This document shows, piece after piece, positions 38,184 through 45,582 of a stretch of 64,000 bases of DNA (position 1 is its first letter; every line of letters starts with the position of its first letter). The notes beneath the pieces were generated by a model. It saw only the letters and a list, made by a program, of their open reading frames with translations, ran no database searches and was not told the DNA's origin. A program made the translations under genes and the position numbers. The stretch covers positions 55,264-119,263 of the forward strand of contig NZ_BANS01000009.1 in assembly GCF_000332995.1 (NCBI RefSeq), given 5' to 3'. The stretch is from Gordonia amicalis NBRC 100051 = JCM 11271. GTDB lineage: Bacteria; Actinomycetota; Actinomycetes; Mycobacteriales; Mycobacteriaceae.

Positions 38184-39097
38184 CTACTTCACAGCCCGCG
38201 CCTGATCCCAGATGGCGAGCAGTTCGTCGATGATGTCGGTGGCCATGTGCAGGGTGCTGAGGTGGCTTTCGCCGGGCAGCTCGAACAGCTTGGCGTCGGG
38301 CAGCAACGACACCATGTGCTCACCATGGGCGTAGGGAATGATGTGGTCGTGGTCGCCGTGCCACCAGCGCACGGGGACCTGCACGTCGGAGACGCGGAAG
38401 CCCCAGTCCTTGGCGAACACGACGACGTCGGCGAACGGCGCCTCCATCGCACGTCGGCCGCCGTGGAGCAGGTCGTCGAGGAACATCGCCCGGAACTCCG
38501 GCCGTTGCAGCAGTTCGCGGTCGGCGGCGGGGGACAGCCGTCCGTAGACGCTGATGGCCGGCTCGGCGACCGGCCGTGCGAAGCGGAGCGCGACACTGAG
38601 GACCTGCCCGATCTGCGACCCCGCGACACCGACCGCCGGCGCCAGGAACGAGCCGCATCGCGCCGCCGGGGATGCGGTCGGGGCCGATGGTCGGTGCGAC
38701 ACCGCCGAGGATGCCGACCGCGACCACCCGGTCGGGCATCGCGTGAGCCACACCGAGCGCGTACGGCCCGCCGCCGGAGAGTCCGATGACCGCGAACTCG
38801 TCGATGCCGAGTGCTTCGAGCACGTCGGCGAGGTCGGGGGCGAAGGCGGCGATGTTTGTCGTACCGGTACGGCGTCGACGACCCGACACCCGGCCGGTCC
38901 AGTCCGATCAGACGAACCCCCCGCTCAGCGGCAAATCCGCGGGCCTCGACGGGGATCTGCCGGCGCGCTCCGGGCGTGCCGTGGAGCCAGATGATGGCTC
39001 GTCCGGTGGCTGATCCGTATTCGGCGAACCCGATGCGACGATCACCGTCGGCCATGGCGATCGACCCCTCGATCTTCGGACGGGCGATGTCGATCAT
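38184..39097 (-). pseudogene. Alpha/beta hydrolase gene with two frameshifts
   Basis: Three overlapping frames together give one ordinary alpha/beta hydrolase. Frame 1 (from the ATG at 39097) carries IIWLHGTPGARR and DRPGVGSSTPYRYD. Frame 2 carries DVLEALGIDEFAVIGLSGGGPYALG (nucleophile elbow GLSGGG). Frame 3 carries VQVPVRWWHGDHDHIIPYAHG and LPGESHLSTLHM (acid and catalytic His). The first shift maps to the TTT at 38854-38856 (one base extra) and the second to about 38648-38668. Either the gene is decaying or the assembly has two indels. It is divergent from, and abuts, the intact hydrolase at 39128. Confidence 0.8.
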
Positions 39098-39127
39098 GTG
39101 ACCAGCATCTCACGTAGCTTTGTAAAC

Positions 39128-40027
39128 GTGATCCCCGAGTTTCTCAACGGTGCCGCCAGAGCAGTCCGCCACGTCTTCAAGCCGTACCCGGCGACGGACA
39201 TTCCCGAAGGTCAGATGCTCGACCTGCCCGGTCGCGGCCGCGCCTACGTCACCGATTCGGGACCCCGCGACGCGCCGGCGGTGTTCCTGCTGCATTCGGT
39301 GCTGACGACCGGACTGCTGTGCTGGTATCCGACGATCCCGGCGATCAACGACCGCTACCGGGTGATCACCCTCGACGCCCGCTGGCACGGTCGCGGTATC
39401 GAGTCGGAGAACTTCGATCTTCGTGACTGCGCCGACGACGTGGCCGCTGTCGCCGACGTCCTCGGCATCGACCGGTTCGTCGCCGCCGGATTCTCGATGG
39501 GCGGCGGCATCGCCCAGTTGGTGTGGCGTCGTCATCCCGAGCGGGTGTCGGGCCTGGTGCTCTGCTCGACGGGACCGTTCTTCAGCACCAGCGACCCCCG
39601 GCATCAGAGGTCGTCGCAACGGACCGGTCGCATTCTCGCGCCGCTCTACCGGATGCTTCCGCGCATTTCCGATAAGAACCTCGACAAGACGACGTCGCAT
39701 ACGTCCGTCTGGGCGCTGCGGCAGTTCTTCTCGACGCCGCTGTCACATCTCGGCGAATTCGGGAACGGATTGGGGCGATTCGACTCCCGCGGTTGGCTCG
39801 ACGAGATCGATGTCCCGACCGCCGTCGTGGTGTCCACCCGCGACCGCGTCGTCGAACCCGAACGTCAGCAACTGCTGCTCGACGGCATCCCCGGGTCGCA
39901 GCGCTTCGAGGTCGACGGTGGTCACGCATGCTGCGTCCTCGGTGCCCGGTTCTTCATCCCGCCGTTCACGGACGCGCTCGACGCGGTGACCGCGGACGCG
40001 GCGGTGAGACCGAGCACGCGGCGGTGA
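39128..40027 (+). CDS. Alpha/beta hydrolase
   Basis: 299 aa from the GTG at 39128; TAGCTT ends 7 nt before it, suggesting a leaderless start. A GTG at 39098 would add 10 residues but abuts the divergent gene's ATG. Oxyanion strand FLLHSVLTTG, then TLDARWHGRG, nucleophile elbow GFSMGGG, then LCSTGPFF. Acid residue region VVVSTRDRVVEPE and final His in VDGGHACC. The lid region is short. The substrate is unknown; the class includes esterases, epoxide hydrolases and C-C hydrolases. Confidence 0.85.
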   Translation: MIPEFLNGAARAVRHVFKPYPATDIPEGQMLDLPGRGRAYVTDSGPRDAPAVFLLHSVLTTGLLCWYPTIPAINDRYRVITLDARWHGRGIESENFDLRDCADDVAAVADVLGIDRFVAAGFSMGGGIAQLVWRRHPERVSGLVLCSTGPFFSTSDPRHQRSSQRTGRILAPLYRMLPRISDKNLDKTTSHTSVWALRQFFSTPLSHLGEFGNGLGRFDSRGWLDEIDVPTAVVVSTRDRVVEPERQQLLLDGIPGSQRFEVDGGHACCVLGARFFIPPFTDALDAVTADAAVRPSTRR

Positions 40028-40491
40028 GGGCTCCGCCGACGGCCCCCGCCGGCTGAGCGGGCATCAGGCCTCCAGCGAGTCCACCACAGCCGGGCCACGG
40101 CATTGCCGCCGGAGAGTCCGAGGCCGGCCGCGGTACCGGCCGCCACACCCACCACGCACCCGGCAGGACCGAACACGCAACCCACCAGGCCCAGGACGGG
40201 TGCGGCTGTTGCAGCGGCCTCGACGGATGCGTGGGCGAAGTCGCGCGGCGTTTCGGCGGTTGCGAACTCGTGGAGCACCAGGCCCGTGCTCACGACGGTG
40301 CCGACCGGGCCGAGCGCGCGTAGACCGACTCTGGTCGACGCGGCCACTCCGCCCCGCATCTCGAACGTCAGATCCCACAGGCGGTCGGTGACCGCGGTCC
40401 GCGCGAAGTACTGCTGGCGGATCAGCGGGTTGCTGTCGGCCCAATCCTGAAGCATGCGAACCTGATCGACCGACAGTCCGGTGCGGTCCAC
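39922..40491 (-). CDS. Hypothetical protein, probably 5'-truncated
   Basis: 189 aa as read. The frame is open upstream to about 40640 with protein-like content (GAYQDLLASLTAHG) but no start codon there, then meets a stop just before the duplicated block at 40701. Residues 90-135 are a Gly/Ala-rich hydrophobic stretch (GLVGCVFGPAGCVVGVAAG), perhaps a glycine-zipper membrane segment. The C-terminal 35 residues overlap the hydrolase gene antisense and look non-native. It is best read as a gene cut at its 5' end by the neighbouring rearrangement. Confidence 0.4.
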   Translation of the reverse strand: MDRTGLSVDQVRMLQDWADSNPLIRQQYFARTAVTDRLWDLTFEMRGGVAASTRVGLRALGPVGTVVSTGLVLHEFATAETPRDFAHASVEAAATAAPVLGLVGCVFGPAGCVVGVAAGTAAGLGLSGGNAVARLWWTRWRPDARSAGGGRRRSPHRRVLGLTAASAVTASSASVNGGMKNRAPRTQHA

Positions 40492-40700
40492 GATGTCGCG
40501 AATCTCGGCGTAGTCCGATGCCGCGGAACCAGCGAGTCCGTGAGCGGTGAGACTGGCGAGGAGGTCCTGGTAGGCCCCATCGCGCCGCAGTGCAGCGCCG
40601 AACCGGACATACTGAATTCCCCTGCTCTTGGCAAGGTTTCAGGTCAAGAAGGGTTCTGAATCCGGGCTGCCGTCCTCGACGGGCTACAGTCCTCCGCGTT

Positions 40701-40829
40701 GCGGGGCTCTCGGCGACCGCGCCGTAGTCACCGGTTCCGTTCCCGCCCAGCGATGCTGGGCGGGAACGGAACCGATTGCGCGGCTCTGTGTTTCACTGTG
40801 GAGTTGTCAAGGTACGGATGCGGTCCCGG
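40701..40829. repeat. Left flank of DUF222 element, copy 2 (carries copD 3' fragment)
   Basis: Repeat of 37306-37435. It starts with the last copD codons including the stop (GCGCCGTAG) though no copD lies upstream. It contains a hairpin improved relative to copy 1: 19-bp perfect stem 40733-40751 with 40755-40773, GAT loop. This block borders the 3' end of the intact DUF222-HNH gene. Confidence 0.85.
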
Positions 40830-40880
40830 TTAATGTTCGGTGAACGCCGGGTGCTGAAGGTGCTGGCGCGTAAGTCTGTG

Positions 40881-42137
40881 TCAGGCGGCGATGTCGTCGA
40901 GTCGCATGGTGCGGCGGTTGTAGGCGGGTAGGGCGCGGCGTTGCGGGTCGATGGCGGTCGGCGGGATGAGCCACGGGTGGCGGTCGAAGCCCAGCACGAT
41001 GTCCCAGCCGTTGTGGTGGACTTGGGTGTGGCAGCGTTGGCAGAGCAGGCAGCCGTTGTCGAGGTCGGTGTCACCGTCGTCGGTCCAGTGTTGGATGTGA
41101 TGGACCTGTGTATGGGATGGCGGCGCACCGCATTTGATGCAGGTCTGGTCGCGGATGATGATCGCCTTGCGTAGGTGGGCTGGGAAGAGTCGTCGTTCGC
41201 GACCCATCTGCAGTGGCACTGTCTCGCCGTCGATGATGATCTCGGTCAAGGAACCGTCACACGACAGTTGTCGGGCGATGGCGTTGGTGACAGAGCCCGT
41301 CCAGGGGAGTGTGGCGGGGTCGCCGGTGGCGGGGATGGTCAACGCCACTTGGGTTCTGGGGGTGCCGATGGTGTCCATCGCCGCACCTGCGGCAGCTTGA
41401 TCTAACAGCACCTCCAGTGCGTCCGCGCGGATCTGGGCGGCCGAGCGTCGATCGGGCGACCCGTCGGGTTCGGGCCGGGGCACGCTGCGTTCGTCGATCA
41501 TGGCGATGAACTTCTCGCCCACGACTTGCGTCACGTTGGCGTGGATCTCGACGCGACTGTCATCGGTCGTGTGGTGGGAGAGCGTGTCAAGGGTGCGGTC
41601 GTCGCTCGCGGGGACTCCGTTGTCGGAGGTGTCGGCGATGGTGTTGCCGATCGTCTGGGCGTGTTTCTGTATTTCGGTGGGGGTGGCCCCCGACAGGGCC
41701 TGGGTGAGGAGCTCTGTTTCGTAGATGGCGTGGTCGTCGTCGGAGAGCTGTGTGGGGGAACGTTTCTCGATCGTCGACATTCCGCGCACGACGGCGTCGA
41801 CAACTTCACCCGCGAGGCGGCCGTCGGCGGCGCAGGTTTCGACCTTGCCCAGCGTGCCGAGATGCTCGGCGATGCGGGCGGTGCGTGTGGCTGCTGCAGG
41901 TGGAAGTCCCATCTCGATCACCAGCTTCTTGGTGGTCGAACCCGCCTTTTCCGCGACGCCGAGATCGTCGAGGTGTGCTGCGTGGGTGGCGATCTGGTGA
42001 TCGGCGAGGTTGCGCAGCAGTATCCATCGGCGCAGCTGCGAGTACGTGTGGACGCCGGTGGGGTCGTCGGTGGGTGGGGTGATCTCGACGAGTTGATCGA
42101 GGATTGCGTCGAGTGGAGTCGTGTCGGTGTCGATCAT
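40881..42137 (-). CDS. DUF222-HNH endonuclease (13E12 repeat family)
   Basis: 418 aa from the ATG at 42137 (AGAGGG 12 nt upstream); an ATG at 42149 is immediately adjacent to that site. DUF222 occupies about 1-300 and the HNH domain about 325-375, with CIKCGAPPSHTQVHH, DNGCLLCQRCHTQVHHNGW: zinc cysteines and the HH catalytic pair are intact. This architecture is the 13E12 (REP13E12) family, repeated in mycobacterial genomes and used as an attachment target by phage phiRv1. The biochemical role is undefined. Flanks on both sides are shared with the deleted copy at 37.3-38.0 kb, indicating duplication or mobility. Confidence 0.9.
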   Translation of the reverse strand: MIDTDTTPLDAILDQLVEITPPTDDPTGVHTYSQLRRWILLRNLADHQIATHAAHLDDLGVAEKAGSTTKKLVIEMGLPPAAATRTARIAEHLGTLGKVETCAADGRLAGEVVDAVVRGMSTIEKRSPTQLSDDDHAIYETELLTQALSGATPTEIQKHAQTIGNTIADTSDNGVPASDDRTLDTLSHHTTDDSRVEIHANVTQVVGEKFIAMIDERSVPRPEPDGSPDRRSAAQIRADALEVLLDQAAAGAAMDTIGTPRTQVALTIPATGDPATLPWTGSVTNAIARQLSCDGSLTEIIIDGETVPLQMGRERRLFPAHLRKAIIIRDQTCIKCGAPPSHTQVHHIQHWTDDGDTDLDNGCLLCQRCHTQVHHNGWDIVLGFDRHPWLIPPTAIDPQRRALPAYNRRTMRLDDIAA

Positions 42138-42280
42138 GACGGCAGCCATCCCTCTTCTGAGGTGTACAAGCGGTGAGTGGGACCGTCGTTGACTGCTGCT
42201 CTGTCGTGAATGTTCTGTGTCTTCAGTTCTACATCGGGGGTCTGACAAGAACTGCGGACGGGTTGCACCGACCGTTTTGA

Positions 42281-42366
42281 TCGATGAGGTGGTCGAGAGG
42301 TGTGGTGAGCTCCGCCATGACTCCAAGGTACACGAACATATGTTCGAACGCCAGGTTTTTCCACAG
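42281..42366. repeat. Right flank of DUF222 element with orphan DUF222 start
   Basis: 86 bp repeating 37936-38021. It includes, on the minus strand, an ATG at 42318 beginning MAELTTPLDHLID, the same start as the deleted copy, but the frame diverges after 13 residues and stops. The intact gene uses a different N-terminus 144 bp further on. The block therefore records a second DUF222 copy that was cut or overwritten. Confidence 0.8.
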
Positions 42367-42571
42367 TCGACGTCTCGGTCAAACCAGCGGTATGACAACG
42401 TCTTTCGCAATGCGAAAGCAACTCGCAACACTGACGCACCGTTCTGCGACCTTCAACTTGTGGTTCCTCCGGGACGCTCGACAGGTGATCTGTCGGAGTC
42501 GCTTGTTAGTCTCGCGTCCTCATCTGGCAGAGCGGATACGGGGGATGTCCCCCATCCGAAGGGAGTTCAGG

Positions 42572-43276
42572 GTGGCAATTCCTGTCGACCCGCAATTCTA
42601 TGTGGGGCTTCTCGCTGCGCTCGTCCCGGCGTTCTCTGCGCTGGGGGCCTTGTACATTCGGCAGAAGCAACGCCGATCGCACTATGAACAGGTAGAGCAA
42701 CTGATGGCGTTGCTGCCTGATGACGATGTCGATCCCGCCGTTGCGTCGCTCAAGCAGCGTTATCGCTGGGCCGAGGCTCTGCGTCGATTCGACATGATCA
42801 CGCTGCCCCGTCCTCAGCGCGGGCGCGCATTTGTGTTCTCCACTATTGGCTGGGGTAGCGCCTTGATCGGTAGCGCCTATTTTGTCGGCGCTCTCGTACC
42901 CGGCGTGCTGACGGCTTCGTCGCGGGTACTGGCGGTCCTGTTCGCGCTGGGGATGCTTATCTGGGCCTGGCTCGCGTTGCTCACAGCCCACGACTTCCGG
43001 CAACCGGTGTACCGCCTCGCCGGCCTTCCTTTGCCCGCGTACTCCCCACATGCCACGCAGATTCGACGGATACGGGCAGACTACGGACTCTTTACGTCGC
43101 TCGACGACGCCGCCGAAGAGGCGACCCGAAAGCGGATTGAGCGAGGTCGTCGAGCTCGTCGGTGGTACACCCGTAGGCGCTACGAATTTCGTTCGGTGGC
43201 ACTGGTTTTGAGAAGGCCTGTCGCAGTACGCGCGTTCCGCGTGAGTCGGCAGGCTTCCGCCAGAGGGGCACGATAG
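42572..43276 (+). CDS. Hypothetical membrane protein
   Basis: 234 aa from the GTG at 42572 with GAAGGGAG upstream; the open frame extends 5' to 42284 without support. Membrane helices are at about 5-25 (FYVGLLAALVPAFSALGALYI), 87-110 (FSTIGWGSALIGSAYFVGALV) and 116-138 (VLAVLFALGMLIWAWLALL). The cytoplasmic loop between helices 1 and 2 contains LMALLPDDDVDP, and the tail is very basic (RKRIERGRRARRWYTRRR). No family is recognised. It has no operon partner. Confidence 0.7.
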   Translation: MAIPVDPQFYVGLLAALVPAFSALGALYIRQKQRRSHYEQVEQLMALLPDDDVDPAVASLKQRYRWAEALRRFDMITLPRPQRGRAFVFSTIGWGSALIGSAYFVGALVPGVLTASSRVLAVLFALGMLIWAWLALLTAHDFRQPVYRLAGLPLPAYSPHATQIRRIRADYGLFTSLDDAAEEATRKRIERGRRARRWYTRRRYEFRSVALVLRRPVAVRAFRVSRQASARGAR

Positions 43277-43334
43277 GCACGCTGGGTCAGACGAACCTGC
43301 ACCGCGTGAAGAGTGGCCGTTGTGACGCGTGAAC

Positions 43335-44162
43335 CTACGCCTGGACTTCGAAGGCCTTGAGAACCGTCGTCGTCCAGATCTGCTGTCCGGCAGGGCTCGG
43401 GTTGACGGTGTCCTTCAGCAGCGGCGCCAGCGACGCGTCGTCGGTGGGGAAGGCGGAGTAGACGTCGATCACCTGGATGCCCTCGGCGTCCATGGCCGAC
43501 GCGAAGCCGGCGGTCTGTTCACCGGTGTTCTTGCCCTGCGCCGGGCTCTGCTTGATCGCGACGAGGTCGGCGTTCGGGTATTCCTTGCGGAGCTGAGCGA
43601 TGAGCGGCTGCAGTTGTTCGGCGAGCGCGGTCTTCGGATCCTGCGTATGTCCGAAATTGAGCATGATCAGATCCGGCGAGGCATCCGCGGGAATCATCTT
43701 GTCGAGATTTTCGAGCGCGTAGTTCGCGTCTTTCCCGGAAGCGCTGCCATTCCAGAATCCGATCGGGCCGTTCGGGCCGTCGCCGAGTCCGACCATTGCG
43801 CCGTAATCGTTGGTCGTGGTGTTCCAGAATTTGGTGGCCATCGGCCGCTGGAGGGTCTGGCTGATCGCGGTGCCGACCTTGGGTGCCCAGCCGTCGCGGG
43901 CGGCACCGGTCGAATCACCGAGCAGCACAATTGTTCTCGGCTCAGCCGCATGCGCCTTGGCATCTTCCATGAAGGCAAGGGTGGCGGGCTGCTCGAGCGG
44001 GGTCGAGCTGGTCGGGGTCATTGCTGCCGTCGCGTCCGACGTCGGAGCGGTTCGATTACTCGACACGACGAGACCGACGACGAGCACCAGCGCACACACG
44101 ACCATGACGATCCAAGCCCAGATCGGTGCAGAACCGGCAATGCGCTTTACGGCATTGAACAT
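43335..44162 (-). CDS. Membrane-anchored SGNH/GDSL-like hydrolase
   Basis: 275 aa. A signal anchor at about 13-35 (IWAWIVMVVCALVLVVGLVV) is followed by a Thr/Ser-rich linker and an SGNH fold. Block I IVLLGDSTGAARDGW holds the nucleophile Ser. Block III is replaced by LNFGHTQD (usual GxND). Block V reads DTVNPSPAGQ, with Asn where the catalytic His of DxxH is expected. It may therefore be an atypical esterase or a polysaccharide-binding relative. It probably acts outside the membrane on envelope polymers, consistent with neighbouring envelope genes. Confidence 0.75.
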   Translation of the reverse strand: MFNAVKRIAGSAPIWAWIVMVVCALVLVVGLVVSSNRTAPTSDATAAMTPTSSTPLEQPATLAFMEDAKAHAAEPRTIVLLGDSTGAARDGWAPKVGTAISQTLQRPMATKFWNTTTNDYGAMVGLGDGPNGPIGFWNGSASGKDANYALENLDKMIPADASPDLIMLNFGHTQDPKTALAEQLQPLIAQLRKEYPNADLVAIKQSPAQGKNTGEQTAGFASAMDAEGIQVIDVYSAFPTDDASLAPLLKDTVNPSPAGQQIWTTTVLKAFEVQA

Positions 44163-44256
44163 GTAACAAGTCTCCCAACCCGCGTTTCTCGTCTAGCGAC
44201 TTTGTCACCATAGCGGCCATTTACCGGCCACGCGCGAGGCGTCGGGCTCGTTTGTT

Positions 44257-45483
44257 TCAACAATTACTCGGTGCGGGCAATCCAGCAACTCGGTCGCGGA
44301 CCCAGGTCGCCATAGCGGGACCAGGGTTGACGATATGCCCCTGCTGTTCTTGCCGAACACTCAGTACCCGATCCCCGGCCTCGCATGCGCGTCGAAGTGT
44401 GTCTTCCATCACATCGAGAGGGATGACATTGTCGGCCGCCCCGTAGACCGCCAGGATCGGCACCTTCGTCGCGGTGCGGGGGAGGGTGTAGGCCGCGAGG
44501 CGCGCGTGCAGGGTCTGGGCGGCTGCCGGCGTCACGGCGCCCAGCGAGGTATCCGCGGGCACCGACAGCAACGACACCGCGGTGCGGTCATCGCCGCACA
44601 CCGGCACCGCGGAGCTGTTCAGCGCGGAGAGGTGGTCGCCGGATTTCACCGCCGGGTCGGCCTGCGAGACCCCGTGCACCACCAGCGGATACAGGTGCTG
44701 CTGGGCGCGCGTGAGGGTGTTCTCCTGTGCGCGCGTCGCGAAGTACCGGGGATCGAGCAGTGGCGCGACGGCCACGACGCCCAGTAGTTCGCCACTTTCG
44801 CCGCCGTAGCCGGCGAACTCCTCGGCGGTCGACCAGACCGCCGCGCCACCCTGCGAGCGGCCTGCGGCCAGCCAGCGCGGACTGATACCGAGACCTGCGG
44901 ACTGGGCCGCGCGGGCCGCGTCGATGACGTTGAATGCGGCGGTGCGCGGTTCGAGATACGGGTGCGGCGCCTGACGACCGGTACGCGTGCCGAGTCCCTG
45001 GTAATCGGTGGTGACCACGGCATATCCCGCGTCGAGGAAATCCTGGACCGCGGTCAGATCACCGAACATGTCCGCCTGGTCCGACGGCGCGCAGTCGGGG
45101 GTGATGCCGGTGGTTCCGTGCGCATAGGCGATCAGCGGCCAGCCGCCGGCCGGGGGAGTGGAATCGGGAACGAAAACCGCCCCGCTCACCGAGGTCGTCG
45201 ACCCGTCGACGCCGGAAGTGGACCGATAGACCAGTCGTTTGGCGACGGTGCCGTATGGCAATGACCAGGAGTCGGGAGCGTCGTCCGTCCGAACAATCTC
45301 CCCGCGCTGCTCGACCGCCTCCGCGCTCAGCACGACGCTCGTCGACGACGCCGTCGAACTCGGCGTTCCGGCCGTCGAATCGCCCCCCGACGTCGACGCG
45401 CATGCCGAGATCCCCATCCCGAAAACGGACACGACGGCGACACATACGCCGACGTACCGCACTCGCCCCCACCTGGAATTCAC
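44257..45483 (-). CDS. Secreted lipoprotein lipase (LIP family)
   Basis: 408 aa, GTG start; TACCGT ends 6 nt before it. The N-terminus has a lipobox-like GISAC near residue 27, so the mature protein may be lipid-anchored. The alpha/beta hydrolase core matches secretory lipases: LIAYAHGTTGITPDCAPS, VVTTDYQGLGT, nucleophile elbow GRSQGGAA, VPILAVYGAADNVIPLDV for the acid and QGHIVN for the His. Substrates are probably acylglycerols or wax esters. Confidence 0.87.
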   Translation of the reverse strand: MNSRWGRVRYVGVCVAVVSVFGMGISACASTSGGDSTAGTPSSTASSTSVVLSAEAVEQRGEIVRTDDAPDSWSLPYGTVAKRLVYRSTSGVDGSTTSVSGAVFVPDSTPPAGGWPLIAYAHGTTGITPDCAPSDQADMFGDLTAVQDFLDAGYAVVTTDYQGLGTRTGRQAPHPYLEPRTAAFNVIDAARAAQSAGLGISPRWLAAGRSQGGAAVWSTAEEFAGYGGESGELLGVVAVAPLLDPRYFATRAQENTLTRAQQHLYPLVVHGVSQADPAVKSGDHLSALNSSAVPVCGDDRTAVSLLSVPADTSLGAVTPAAAQTLHARLAAYTLPRTATKVPILAVYGAADNVIPLDVMEDTLRRACEAGDRVLSVRQEQQGHIVNPGPAMATWVRDRVAGLPAPSNC

Positions 45484-45489
45484 CCGAGA

Positions 45490-45495
45490 ACGGTA
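45490..45495 (-). promoter_or_regulatory. Candidate -10 element (TACCGT) of lipase gene
   Basis: TACCGT on the minus strand fits TANNNT and lies 6 nt before the GTG at 45481-45483, supporting both that start and leaderless translation. Confidence 0.35.
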
Positions 45496-45582
45496 ACCCG
45501 TCGATTCGGGCGGTTTGCGTCGACGTATTCGTTGAATGATTCTGGGTGGGTGGAGTTATCCGTCGGGGTTCGGAGAACAGGT

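Noticed and set aside
42284..42571. N-terminal extension of the membrane protein at 42572
   Set aside because: It runs through the DUF222 flank repeat, has no ribosome site and reads as non-native sequence; the GTG at 42572 has a good site.
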